From Wurfbainia villosa (Eukaryota; Streptophyta; Magnoliopsida; Zingiberales; Zingiberaceae): a stretch of 64,000 nucleotides of DNA. The position numbers and the translations under genes are program-made. The stretch lies in NCBI GenBank assembly GCA_025175895.1, contig CM045992.1, forward strand, positions 121,050,377-121,114,376, given 5' to 3'. Numbering within the stretch: the stretch's first letter is position 1; the number at the start of each line of letters is the position of its first letter. Below, in pieces: positions 20,885 through 32,100 of this stretch. Below the pieces are notes generated by a model that ran no database searches, was not told the origin of the DNA, and saw only the letters and a list, made by a program, of their open reading frames with translations.

Positions 20885-22358
20885 TGTTGGTGCAATCGGC
20901 CCAGGTCACGATTGACCAGGACTCGAGTTTGGCTCGAGTGATGTTTTGATGTGTTTTGATGTTTCGACAAAAACATATGACAATGTAATTGTCATTTGGT
21001 AAAGTCCAAGTCTTGAGTACTTGGCATGGAAAGTCCAAGTGGGACACTTGGCATTGGGAAAAGTCCAAGCATGGGTCTTGGCAATGTAAAGTCCAACATG
21101 GGTTGGCAAGGGAAAGTCCAAGCATGGTCTTGGCATTTGAGAAGTCCAAGCATGGTCTTGGCATTTGAGAAGTCCAAGCATGGTCTTGGCATGGAAAGTC
21201 CAACATGGGTTGGCATTTGAAGTCCAAGGGGATTGATATTGGCGGCGTAAAGTCCAAGCGGTAGTCTTGGCAGCATAAGTCCAATGGTTGGCGGCGTAAA
21301 GTCCAAGCGGAGTCTTGGCGGCGTAAGTCCAATGTGTGCCTTAGCGTGTAGACACCGTTAGTAGCATGACATAGCCACTAAGCACCTGAAGGCTAGCGCG
21401 ATGGATGAACAAGTCATGGATGACTTGGAGGGATCCGAGAGGCGTGAGGCTGACGGAGGTGACTAGAAGGCTTAAGTCTAGGCTAAGGGTGGTCTAGCAA
21501 GTATGGGGGAACCATACTTGAGTTAAAACCTTATGTTTGAGGTGTGCCTGACCGGTCGGGTGCATGGGGCCGATCGACCGAGTCAACTAGGGTTCGATCG
21601 CGGGTTATGGCCGCGCCGATCGCCATAGGTCGGCGCCGATCGATGGCTCGAGCCGATCGATCGTCGATCACCGACTCGGTGCTCGAGAATCGCGCCACGT
21701 ATCGGAGTCGAGACTGACCGGTCGAGTGAGGACTCCATCACCGATCGATGGTCACAATCGGGCCGATCGATGGTAGTTCCGCTGAACTTATCCAACGTGG
21801 AACTAGCCGCTTGTCTCACGACAACAAAGGGCATCACGATCGATGGTCTCGATCGATCGATCGACTTTTTCCAAAGACAGTCAAGCTATATATGGAGCTC
21901 GTGGTGGAAGAAAAAGGCATGGTTCTTCGAGGCGATTTGGGCGAGTTCAGCCGCAATCCGTAGTCTCCAAGTGCTACTCGATCAACTAAGTGATCAAGCA
22001 TTCAAAGAGCATTTGTAAAGTGTTTCCTTTACTTGTATTGCGTTGGATTTCACTATATTGCTTGTATTCATTTGATTATTGTTGTAATCATATTGTACGA
22101 GGTTTCTCCACCTCCGGATTGTTCCGAGAAGGAGTTATTTGATAGTGGTGTGTGATTGGCATCGCTAGGGCTCATTTGAGCCCGATCCGTGAGTAGGAAC
22201 CGTGGCGGTTCAACCACGCTATATACTCGTGTTAGCGTGTTGTGTTTCATTATTATTGTATTATCTATATTCTCACAAGGCTTAACGAATTTGTAGACAC
22301 AACCGCGATTGAATTCCATCGACGCTAATCACCCCCTCTAGCGCTAAAGGTCCTAACA
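20885..22358 (+). repeat. 3' LTR of the Sirevirus-like element
   Basis: Nearly collinear with the 5' LTR but 65 bp longer, mainly because the short-repeat zone has additional TTGAGAAGTCCAAGCATGGT units at 21137-21190. The GATC/CG palindrome zone (21560-21870) differs by many small indels. Confidence 0.93.
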
Positions 22359-22466
22359 GTCGAGGCGGCTACGGACGGCTGGCAAGAAGTGGCAATGTGC
22401 TCGCGCGGTTATCAGACATTTCTTCTGTCATGACGGCGCACGCAGAACCAAGGCGCGCAGTGATCA

Positions 22467-22563
<97 letters not shown>

Positions 22564-23274
22564 GCTGCTATCGCTGCACATTCGCCGCTCCGCTGCACTA
22601 CTCGCCGCCGAACCGCACGATCAACGCCAGAATCTCCAACGGTCCGACGAACTCGATTCACCAATTAGCGCTTAGAATCCGCGCAAACCGGGCCGAAACG
22701 ATCAAACATGCAAACGTGAGTGGCGCGCCACGCTCGCCGCGAACGGCCTGATTCCAACCGAATCCAAGACCGGAAGGACCATCACCGACGGCCCGCCCGA
22801 TATACTGGTCCGATCGGATTCGACCATCGGGGCGATCGAATCGTGGGTCAAATCGATCAAATTGGGCGGATTTCGATCGTGATCGGGCCGGATTCCGGCC
22901 GAGCGCCGAATCTAGTGCCGAGGGGCGACGGCCAATTGGTCGCCGTGATTCCGGAAGCAATTAGGCCGAATTGGCGATCGATCGCGTCGGCGCTGGTCGC
23001 ACTACCGCCGGCCGCGTGTTTCATTTCCGACGCCGATAGCTAGTCCGTTCGTCCGGATTCGATCGCACCGGCCGAATCCGCCCGATCGCCGGCAGTGGTC
23101 GCGCCATCGCCGTCGGCCGCATGTTCGGTCGCCAATTTGGCGCGATTCCGAGTGTTAACCGATCTGAATCCGAGCCCCATCGGACCGTCAATGAGTCATG
23201 CGTCCGATCCGACGGTCGGCGGTGATCGGACATATATATATATATATATATAACATCATGTGTGTGTATAAATT
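22359..23274. repeat. GC-rich palindromic repeat block with (CT)n/(AT)n tracts
   Basis: A (CT)n run (22469-22508) and an (AT)n run (22509-22561) are followed by 670 bp rich in CCGATCGG, GGCCGAATT and similar self-complementary words. It is the counterpart of 13397-13601 across the retrotransposon. Its open frames are a by-product of high GC. A second AT tract is at 23230-23252. Confidence 0.5.
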
Positions 23275-23545
23275 TGATATACTGAGTGTCATTTCGTTGT
23301 CCGACTGTGCACGACGCACAATAATCACACTTCGACGTCGTCGATCTCACCGATGGAAGGCCGAATTCCGACCTTAATTCGACCACAATCCGATCAGAAA
23401 CTAACCGCGATCCGATCGACCAACGGTGAATCGGCGACGACAACGATGAAAATCGTACGGAAAAAATATTATACATTCTCCATCACGGTGCAATCGTGAT
23501 TTTGATCTGACGATTGAAATGTCGTCGTACACGAGTCAAGCAACA
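23275..23545 (+). repeat. Copy C of the dispersed GATC-palindrome repeat
   Basis: Compact copy. The left end GTGTCATTTCGTTGTCCGAC and the right end (minus strand) CGACATTTCAATCGTCAGAT are similar in inverted orientation, so the element has imperfect terminal inverted repeats. The core has CCGATCGACC-type words and the right module has CACGGTGCAATCGTGATTTT. Confidence 0.6.
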
Positions 23546-23668
23546 TAAGGAACAATAAATTAATCGGAAAGTTTCATTTTACAATTCAGAGAAAAAAACA
23601 CACAGGAGCAATAAATTAAAGTATTCATCTGGTCATTTTTATTGTTTCTAGTAAAATCTCCGGTCCGA
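23546..23668. other. 3' UTR region of peroxidase A
   Basis: AT-rich sequence after the stop codon. The phrase ATTAAAGTATTCATCTGGTC is shared with the 3' flank of peroxidase B (26524-26545), showing that the duplication included the 3' UTR. Confidence 0.6.
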
Positions 23669-24883
23669 TCAATTGAAGGTGGTGCAATCTCGCCTGATCT
23701 CCCCCGCCGTCCCCGTGTTCACTCCGAACCTTCCCATCCTGACCATGGCCACAGCAAAGGCCTGGAAGAATTCCGTCTGGTTCGCCGCGAACTGCTCGAC
23801 CATCGGCCTTGTCAATTTGTCGGTGTACAGGTTCTGGTCGGAGGAGAAGAGGCCGCGGCCGGAGACCAGGTTCTTGTAGTAGACGTTGTCGAACACGAGC
23901 GGGGTGTTGGCGTCCATGTTGATGGCGATGGTGGGGTCCACGTTGCGGGGGCAGACGCGATGGAGCTCGGTCACGAACGCCGGGTCCATCGACGGGTCGA
24001 CGGCGCCGGGGGTGTTGTGGAAGTCGTAGATGCGACTGAAGACGGGGGCGCAGTGGGAGAAGCCGACGGTGTGGGCGCCGGAGAGCGCGACCATTTCTCT
24101 TATCGTCAGGTGGCGTTTCTGGAAGAAGGTCCGGAGGCTGGAGAATTCGTCGTGGGGGCTGGGGATATTGCCGGCGACGACGGAGGCTTGGGAGGTAAGG
24201 CCGTCGCGCCGCCCGAGCTCCACCGGGAAGTTGGGTCCACCGGCCTATTTAACAAAATGCCACATGAAGTTTAGAATATTAACATAACTCGAGTCAAGTG
24301 TAATATATAATTTCAAAACAGGGTGGATTTTGAAAAATTCTCTCAATAAAAAACTGACGAGGACGACGACGTCTCTTGCGGCGATGGCGAGGATGTCGGC
24401 GCAGGAAACTACGCCGGGGCACTGCGCCTCCACCGCCTTCTTGGCCTTGATCACGGTGTCGAAACCGTCTCCGGCCAGCGAGAGGTTATCCGGCGCGTCC
24501 TTCTCGGCGTCGCCTCGAGCATTCGCGATCATCACGGAGGCATCGCAGCCCTGCATGCATGCCGATTCGACTCGATATTATTATCTGCCTCTTCTCTTCT
24601 CTTCCCTACGATAACTCTGTTTTCCATTTTTCCAAGAAAGGAAAATTAAGAACACCACCACCTGAATAACGCAATCATGGAAGAAGAGTCGCAGGGTCGC
24701 CGGAATAGTCACCGGCGTCTGCTTTAACTTGTTTTGAACAGCTTGCTTAACGATGGCCTCCACGTTGGGGCACGAGGATTTGTAGAATTTCGTAAACAAC
24801 TGACCATCAGCTCCCTTTGTTTCCATCGACGACATTACCAGCAGCAGCAGCCATGGCAACCACTTCATCTCCCATTTCTCCAT
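23669..24883 (-). CDS. Class III secretory peroxidase (tandem copy A)
   Basis: Three exons, 329 aa: 24662-24883, 24359-24550, 23669-24244, all junctions in phase 0. A hydrophobic signal peptide (WLPWLLLLVMSS) precedes the mature QLFTKFYKSSCP start. Active-site features are present: distal Arg65 and His69 in LRLFFHDC, proximal His196 in LSGAHTVGFSHC, and all eight disulfide cysteines. Intron positions after the HDC block and after DVVVL are the family's first and second; the usual third intron is absent. It most resembles the PRX16/41/45/55/63 group. These enzymes use H2O2 to oxidise phenolics in the wall and apoplast, in lignification or defence. A near-identical paralogue lies 1.7 kb upstream in the same direction. 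Substrate cannot be read from sequence. Confidence 0.95.
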
Positions 24884-24954
24884 GGAATCCAAGACAATAC
24901 AGAAAAACAAGAAAGAAGAAGACACAGAGAGAGCGAGAACACCAAACGATTTCT

Positions 24955-24963
24955 TTATAATAT
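24955..24963 (-). promoter_or_regulatory. Candidate TATA box of peroxidase A
   Basis: ATATTATAAAG on the minus strand, about 72 bp upstream of the ATG, leaving room for a short 5' UTR. Confidence 0.45.
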
Positions 24964-25540
24964 CGTTAAACTCGTTGCTATTGGTTGTTATCAAGCTGTA
25001 AAGTAAACGAAGATTAAATCGTTGCCTGTTTGGTTCGGGATTATCGAGGATAACCCTGATTATTCATTAAAGGTTATCAATAAAATTCATGTTTGATTTC
25101 AGTTTTGAACAATGACTAAATAATGAAGTATATTTGACACATCAGAAAAAAAAAAATCCATACAGAGTCATATAATTCGGAATTAAAAAATCTAAGAAAA
25201 AAGAAGTTTTTGTTTATTCCGAAATAAAGGAATTTTCTTTTTCAATATTAACCTTTATATATTTTATTTTGCATGGGTATGATTTTAATATTTATATGAT
25301 TAAAAGATATTAAAATAATATTTTAATAATTCAACGTCATATTTTTTTGTTTATATATATTTTTTATTTTGCATGGTATAACTTAGATATTTTTATAATT
25401 AAAAAAATATTTTAATATTTTTTGAAAAAAAAATGATAAAATTATAATAAGAATATACATTTAATTTTTAAAAGAATATCTAATTAAATTAATATCTAAT
25501 TAAATTTGTAAATGTAATTCTTTCTATTCGTGAAATTATA

Positions 25541-25620
25541 AATTTATATTTCTTAAGCAAATATTATAAATGGAGTTCTTAATTTATATTTCTTAAGCAA
25601 ATATTATAAATGGAGTTCTT
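25541..25620. repeat. Perfect 40-bp tandem duplication
   Basis: A 40-bp unit starting AATTTATATTTCTTAAGCAA occurs twice without mismatch, at 25541-25580 and 25581-25620. Confidence 0.97.
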
Positions 25621-25779
25621 GTTATTTGGCAGGACGTAATATAAATTAATATAATCACACTTGGAATATAAAATAATATAATCTTAATTATATTACTATA
25701 TTTGATAAAAACTTTATGTAACTTTATATTATAAAAATAATTATATTTTTTTATTTAGTATACATTATAAGGATGATAG

Positions 25780-26075
25780 AAATCGATCGACGACGATAGG
25801 AGAGTCGGTCGAGCAACGATGGTAGCGACGATGACGACAACGACGGCCGATCGATCGACGGTGGTGGCCGGTTGGCCTGTCGGGCAACGATCGATGGGAC
25901 GGCGAGGTTGATCGATCGATTGATGGCTGACGACCGAAGGTGGTCGGCGGCGGTCAACAGCGATCGACGGCGACCGTCGATAGATGGAAATCGATGGCAA
26001 TCGCCAGTCGATGACAATCGACGGCGAAGGCCAACTGACGATCGATCGATCGATGATGACAACGGATGGTGACAA
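25780..26075. repeat. GATCGATC/CGACGG-rich low-complexity block
   Basis: Built from CGATCGAT, CGACGACG and ATCGATGG words, bounded sharply by very AT-rich DNA on both sides. Open frames on both strands (Arg/Ser/Asp-rich) follow from the composition. Similar words occur in the retrotransposon LTRs. It may be a fragment of such an element. Confidence 0.5.
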
Positions 26076-26579
26076 TCAACTTCAATTGTTGAGCATCAGA
26101 TACTTTTCAAATTTAAATTTAGAATATAATCAAATTACATACAATAATATATTTTTTCTAAAATAAAATATAAAATGCCAACTAACATATTCGATTCCCT
26201 ACTGAGACAATGTTCGATGATTAATTTCAAAAGATTCATGGAAGCGACTCTCTATGTAGAAATTTACTCGACAGATGAAGTAAAACTTTGATATTATATA
26301 GTCTTTCAGTAATGATACGAATACGGAGTCCGGATTAAACAGTCAATCTGCGAGTGTTTCCCTGATATATCTAAATGGTTGATGAAAATTCATAGGAATT
26401 TCAATCTCTTCCGACTTAACTGTCAAAGAAATATCTTTGTACAATCGTGGGACCGAACTGATCGTCCTCAGAAATTATTTAGATCGAAGACTCGAATATT
26501 TGGCGTCAATTAAAAAAATAAACAAATTAAAGTATTCATCTGGTCTTTTTTATTCTTTCTGGTAAAATCTCTGCTACGA

Positions 26580-27877
26580 TCAGTTGAAGGTGGTGCAATC
26601 TCGCCTGATCTCCCCTTCAGTCCCCGTCTTCACTCCAAACCTTCCCAGCCTCACCATGGCCACCGCGAAGGCCTCGAAGAACTCCGTCTGGTTCGCGGCG
26701 AACAGATCGACCGTCGTCCTAGACCGGGTGTCGGTGAACAGCACCTGGTCGGAGGAGAAGAATCCGCGGCCGGCGGCCAGGTTCTTGTAGTAGACGTTGT
26801 CGAAGACGAGCGGGGTGTTGATGTCCATGTTGATGGCGATGGTGGGATCCACGTTGCGGGGGCAGACGCGCTGGAGCTCGCGCACGAACGCGGGGTCCAT
26901 CGTCGGGTCGACGGCGCCAGGGGTGTTCTCGAAGTCGTAGATGCGGTCGAAGACGGGGGCGCAGTGGGAGAAGCCGATGGTGTGGGCGCCGGAGAGGGCG
27001 GCCATGTCTTTGGCCGTCAGTTTGCGTTCCCCGAAGAAGGAGATGAGGCCGTCGAGGTTGGCGTCGGGGCTGGGGAGATGGCCGGCGACGGCGGAGGCTT
27101 GGGAGGTAAGCCCGTCGCGCCGGCCGAGCTCCACCGGGAAGTTGGGTCCGCCGGCCTAATTAACAAAAAAAAGAAGAATTAACAAAATGCCACGTAAAGT
27201 AAATCGTAATATAACATTCACCCTCGAAATTAAAATTTTAGGAGCATATTAACATAACTTGAGTAAAGTGTAGAATTTTTTCAAATCGGGGGTGTATTTT
27301 GAAATTTATCTCATCGAAAGCTAGAAAAGGAAGGAGGAGAGGAGAATAGAAAACTGACGAGGACGACGACGTCTCTTGCGGCGATGGCGAGGATGTCGGC
27401 GCAGGAAACTACGCCGGGGCACTGCGCCTCCACCGCCTTCTTGGCCTGGATCACGGTGTCGAATCCGTCCCCGGGGAGCGAGAGATTATCCGTCGCGTCC
27501 TTCTCGGCGTCGCCTCGGGCATTCGCGATCATCACGGAGGCGTCGCAACCCTGCAAACTCAACTCGATATTATTATCTCCCTCTTCTCTTCTCTACAAGA
27601 ACTCTGTTTTCCATTGTTCCAAAAAAAAAAAAAGGAAAAGAAGAAACAAGAAGAACACCTGAATAATGCAATCATGGAAGAAGACTCGCAGGGTCGCCGG
27701 AATAGTCACCGCCGTCTGCTTTAACTTATCTCGAACGGCTTGCTTAACGATGGCTTCGACGTCGGGGCACAAGGATTTGTAGAAGTCCGTCGACAACTGA
27801 GCATCAGTTCTCTCTGTTTCGATCGACACCATTACCAGCAGCAGCCATGGCAACCACTTCATCTTCCATTTCATCAT
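26580..27877 (-). CDS. Class III secretory peroxidase (tandem copy B)
   Basis: Three exons, 328 aa: 27659-27877, 27359-27550, 26580-27155, with the same intron positions as copy A. Signal peptide MKWKMKWLPWLLLVMVS region, mature start AQLSTDFYKSLCP, distal Arg64/His68 in LRVFFHDC, proximal His195 in LSGAHTIGFSHC, and eight conserved cysteines. Differences from copy A concentrate in the loop before the proximal His (LPSPDANLDGLISFFGERKL against IPSPHDEFSSLRTFFQKRHL) and the propeptide-free C-terminus is the same. It is the result of a local duplication covering exons, introns and at least part of the 3' UTR. Both copies look functional. Role as for peroxidase A: apoplastic H2O2-dependent oxidation. 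Confidence 0.95.
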
Positions 27878-28377
27878 GGAATCAACAGCACGAAGGATCC
27901 AGAAAACACAGAGAGAGAGAGAACGTCAAAACTCGATTAGGCATTTAAAGGTTAAATTGCTGCCCAACTATGCGTTCTTTCTATTCATGAAATTAGCAAT
28001 AATATTAATAATCAGCATAAATTTCTCAGCGTTAATGACATTAATTTTTGTCAGGAAACAACTGTAAATTGATGAAAATGTCGAATGAAATCGTTTCAGA
28101 TTTTGCTCCTATAATTTACATTTCAATGAACCTGGTTGGTGGGGAGCAAGGCCAAGGATTCCCTTCCTTTCAATTCATCGTCTAAAGACAAAAAAAAAAC
28201 AGAGAGACAGAGCGCAGTACTTTCAATCAATCCAACGAAGCATAAATCTATGCATCTCTAGTTATGGCATCAATATTTGGACCGGGTTCGGATCGGTTCG
28301 GTTCAATTTTTAAAAAATCGGTTTAAGCCTTATATTTGCTTCTTCCGTCCACACTAGGCTTCTCTTGGTCTGCTCTA
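27878..28377. other. Divergent promoter region: peroxidase B and DUF1645-like gene
   Basis: 500 bp between a minus-strand and a plus-strand gene. AT-rich, with TTATATTTGC at about 28329-28338 as a possible TATA element for the plus-strand gene (about 45 bp before its ATG). A TTTAAATG element near 27942 may serve peroxidase B. Both are weak. Confidence 0.35.
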
Positions 28378-29163
28378 ATGGTGAGGGAGGACTCTTCGTC
28401 GTCCTCCGAGTTCGAGTTCTGGATGGTGGGGAGTAACCCCTCCCCGGTCCTCCTCACCGCCGACGAGCTCTTCGTCGACGGTGTACTCCTCCCGCTCCAA
28501 AAGCTGCCGATGGTTTCCAACTTCGGCCGTTCGGGCACTTCTGCCCCGCCTCCTGCGGCCTCATCCTCGTCCCCTCCTCCGGCCGCCACCGCCCACTTTC
28601 GCCCCAAGAAATGGCCGCCGAAAAAGGACCGGCGAGGGGGCAGCTCCGGCGGCCCCGCGGAGCTCAACATCAACCTGTGGCCATTCCCCCGTAGCCGCTC
28701 CGCCGGCGTCGCCTGCTCGTCTTCCTCCTCGGCTCCCGCCGCAACCCGCCGCAAGGTCAGGAGCGCGCCTTGCTCGCGGAGCAACTCCCGCGGCGAGTCC
28801 TCCAAGCCGGCGGCCGCAACGACAAAGTGGGGGCCCGTCGCGAGCCGGGTGGTGGCGGCGGCCTTCGTCGGCGGCATCCGCCTCGGGCGTACGAACCCGG
28901 TGTGGAAGATACAAAAGAAAGCGGTCAACAACACCAAGCAACAATCGCCGCCGGCCGACGCCAACGCCGAAAGCGGCAAAACTAAGAAACCCAACGGCGG
29001 AGTCCGAGCGCTCAATTTCCAGGTCAACACGTGCATAGGTTGGCGAAATAACAAAGACAAAAATCGAACCGCCAGCGGCGGCAGCGGCGGCGGTGTCGGC
29101 TTCTTCAAACTACCGGCTATGTTTTCTTTCCCAAGGACGTCAACTCCTCCTCCTACCAATTAA
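28378..29163 (+). CDS. Plant-specific DUF1645/MAKR-like basic protein
   Basis: Single exon, 261 aa, starting at an ATG that follows a short TATA-containing leader; the open frame extends 14 codons further up without an ATG. Residues 11-16 (EFEFWM) and 25-40 (LLTADELFVDGVLLPL) match the pattern of an EFEF motif followed by LLxADELFxxGxxLPL that defines DUF1645 and membrane-associated kinase regulator-type plant proteins. The rest is Ser/Pro/Arg/Lys-rich and basic, with RPKKWPPKKDRR and several SRS runs, and looks disordered. Relatives are small regulators at the plasma membrane or nucleus. Codon use is strongly GC-biased. Which of the two related families it belongs to is uncertain. Confidence 0.65.
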   Translation: MVREDSSSSSEFEFWMVGSNPSPVLLTADELFVDGVLLPLQKLPMVSNFGRSGTSAPPPAASSSSPPPAATAHFRPKKWPPKKDRRGGSSGGPAELNINLWPFPRSRSAGVACSSSSSAPAATRRKVRSAPCSRSNSRGESSKPAAATTKWGPVASRVVAAAFVGGIRLGRTNPVWKIQKKAVNNTKQQSPPADANAESGKTKKPNGGVRALNFQVNTCIGWRNNKDKNRTASGGSGGGVGFFKLPAMFSFPRTSTPPPTN

Positions 29164-32100
29164 CTGTATCGGTTCGTATGTATAAAAAAAAAAAATCATT
29201 CCCCCGCCTCTAAATTATATATTATTATTATTATTATTATTTTACAAAGTAATACTAATATAAAAAAAAAGGAGTAAATAAAAAATAGGGTAAAAATACT
29301 GCGTGAGCTACGGTTATAATTGGCGATGCGATAGCTACTCAGAAGTCGACACGAAGGTACAAAGGCAGCGTGGCGTCGAGTCGGTTCACATGGGATTCCT
29401 CGGCATAGAGTCGAGGGGTGTCGTCGTGACCTGGGAGCTGCCGCTGCCGACCTGCAGTGAGGCGCTGCGGAATTATTAAGCGGCGGGGAGCAAGGGGAGT
29501 GCGGCCGTACCTTGGGCTGACGCCACTCCCCCATGTGACGCGCAGTTCAACCACCCGTCGGAATTGGACCAACCTCTGCCACGCCCCCATGTGATGCGCA
29601 GACCTACCACGCCCCCACTCGAACTGTACCAACTTCTTCTCGGAAATTGGGGGGAGCATTAGCATATGATACATGTCCCGTCTCTCCAGTCTCCCGCCCT
29701 GTGGATTCCTCTGCTCTTCCTGCAAAAATGATGCCGCTTCGCTGCTGCAACAAAAAAAAAACCAAAAAATACGAGGCAGGAAAAGAGAAAAAAAACACGA
29801 TCGATCACCATCGCTGCTTTACCTATCTCGAGTATGCCATTGTCTACGCTTACTTTCGTCATGCCGATGTCACGCGGATTCGAGCAAAGCGAACTTCGAC
29901 CGCCCGAGGAAATCAAGGTAGATTCTACGGAGCCCCATTCCCATCCGACAACCGAACTAGATCCCCCTCAGTCCTTGTGAGGAAGGAAAAGACTGAATAC
30001 CAAGTTGACACGATGGAACAGTGGGACGAGAATGGTTATTGCTCCGTGCTCATAGGAGAAGAGAATGGAAAAGTAGGTGTCGCACAGACAGGAAAAGGAG
30101 AAGATTGACAAGTGGGGGGTGTGTCAAGATGCTGGCTAGCCGAACAGGTAAAAAGAGACAGTATGGAAGGCATTCCTGATGTGTAAATTCCAGTTGCCAT
30201 CTATAACAATAAATGGCAACAATTTCTAGCCACAATTGAAAAAAAAAAATTCCTTGAGGTAGCACCCAATATGAAACAACGAGATAGCCGAATCCACCAA
30301 ACACAACTATAAGTCAGGGTCACTGGAACAAAATACGGTGAGCTGGTGAGCGACTTGAATCGATGGAACAATCAAAGCGTAAAGATACACACTGAGATGG
30401 AGAGTGATCGACCAAAAGAGAGGAAACAACAATTAGCGATGTTTGAACGAGAGATTTATGAAGCTTACCTCCCAAATAAGCAATACCAAACGTTTGGAAG
30501 TTGAACAAAATTGTTATAGAAAATCAAGCAAATACAAAGCCAAGACCTTGCCGAACCCAAAGTGGCAACAAGGAGAATCACAACACAATCTTAACTATGT
30601 GGCAAAGAATTGGAATTCTGTTCCTCAATAAAGAGAATTCAACAATTACACATGATGCCTTCGAAACAAACCCCATCGAATCTCTTATTCAAGGGAAGGC
30701 TCCAGATGTTACCAAACGAATGCATCTAGATAAAGTAAATGAATAAACCTGTAAATTGATGCTTCTAACACAATAATCTATACACACAAGGAATATATGC
30801 ATCTGATATAGAAAAAGGCGACACTCTTAACAGAGACTTTTGTAAAGGGGTCAACACCTAAATTTTATTCTCCTCTAGGCAGGGCATCAAGAGGGGGTTA
30901 AAAAATGACTTCGTAGATAAGAAGGCAGCAACATTTATTTTCTACATAGTCATCAAGAGAGGCGGCCATAACTAAGTAATGAAATACTAAACTAAACCAT
31001 ATCAAGTAGCAGGTGTCATGCTAAAGTTACACTAGAACTCTAAAGAAGAGGTTAGGCTAAGAAAGAAACGCAAGCAGTCATGGTAACTTTGTTTGAATCA
31101 CAGTGAAGTTTTTTTTTTTTTTTTAAAGAACATGTCATTAAATTCCATCGACCAAACACAACTGTAAACCTCATGAAACAATGGTAAAGTCAACAAACGA
31201 AATCATAAAAATTTGAAAGGAGAAAAATGAATTGAACTTTATAGTCATGACAATAAGATAACAATCAGAAAGATGCTATGTACCAGCCTTATAAGATCTT
31301 TCCATATAAAAATAGACCATATTAGTTATCCATCAACCCACCATGAAGGAACCCACATGACAAAAGCACAAGGAATGCGACCTTCAACCTGGCTATATAT
31401 CTCTGGGTATATAAGCATCCATTCTGCCAACAACAACACGCCTACAACTAGATTTCCCAAGGTCATGCAGCAAAGTTTCCCCCCAAAAATCAAACAAAAA
31501 TTAAAATGACCTCAGTCACCAAATTCCAGCTGTTTTATCATCCCTCAATAACTATGAAAGAAAAAGCCCACACCATCTCTTAACTTACTGCAACTGACAG
31601 GTTAGAAGTAGAAAATAAGTGGATTAATAAAAACATATTAGCAGAACACTACTACCTTTGGCCCTAATATCCCATATCAATCTATGCAAAGAAAGCCCAG
31701 AATCATCATCAACTAATCTCTGCAATCAACATGTTAGAGATTCAAAAAAGAAGAATACATACAAACTCAATGAGGTAAGGTTAGATCAAAATCAAACAAA
31801 TAATTGTAGCTTGATAAACAAACAAAAGAAAAATGGGAGGAAAAAAATGGTGATTATACTTTCACTCGGAAACCACTATGTTAGTAAAAAAAAAAAAAAA
31901 AGCAAAGCTTGATTTTTGATTGAAATTAAAATAGCAAGAAATCAAATTCAAAGAACCAAGTAAGACAAAAAAAAAACACTTAAAAAATACTACGAGTACA
32001 TTTGCAGCCTTTTATGTCGAGGCCTCTGCATTGAAACAAGATGTTAAATAGAATAGTAAGGGTTAGCAAACTATCAGCAAATATATATAATACAGAAAAA

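Larger units (their letters stand above)
13602..22358 (+). mobile_element. Non-autonomous Copia (Sirevirus-like) LTR retrotransposon
   Basis: Two direct LTRs (1409 and 1474 bp, TGTTGG...AACA) flank an 5.87-kb interior. An initiator-Met-tRNA primer site follows the 5' LTR, and several purine tracts precede the 3' LTR. The interior opens with Copia gag homology and two CCHC knuckles, but from 16740 to 20880 I find no protease, integrase, reverse transcriptase or RNase H. The PBS, the gag type with a coiled coil and the multiple AAGGGGGAG tracts are known Sirevirus traits. The LTRs differ by several percent including many indels, so insertion is not very recent. No matching target-site duplication is evident (GGCCG before, GTCGA after). 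Confidence 0.85.
24964..26579. other. Spacer between the two peroxidases
   Basis: 25020-25110 starts with CCTGTTTGGTTCGGGATTAT, an edge often seen on plant MITE-like repeats. 25110-25770 is over 80% AT. 25780-26075 is an abrupt GC-rich GATC/CGACGG block listed separately. 26100-26480 has no gene. No promoter for peroxidase A beyond its TATA candidate could be defined. Confidence 0.45.

Noticed and set aside
23642..24287. Long plus-strand frames opposite peroxidase exons
   Set aside because: They are antisense to well-supported exons; high GC suppresses stops. The same holds at 26584-27182, 27376-27662 and 28323-29159.
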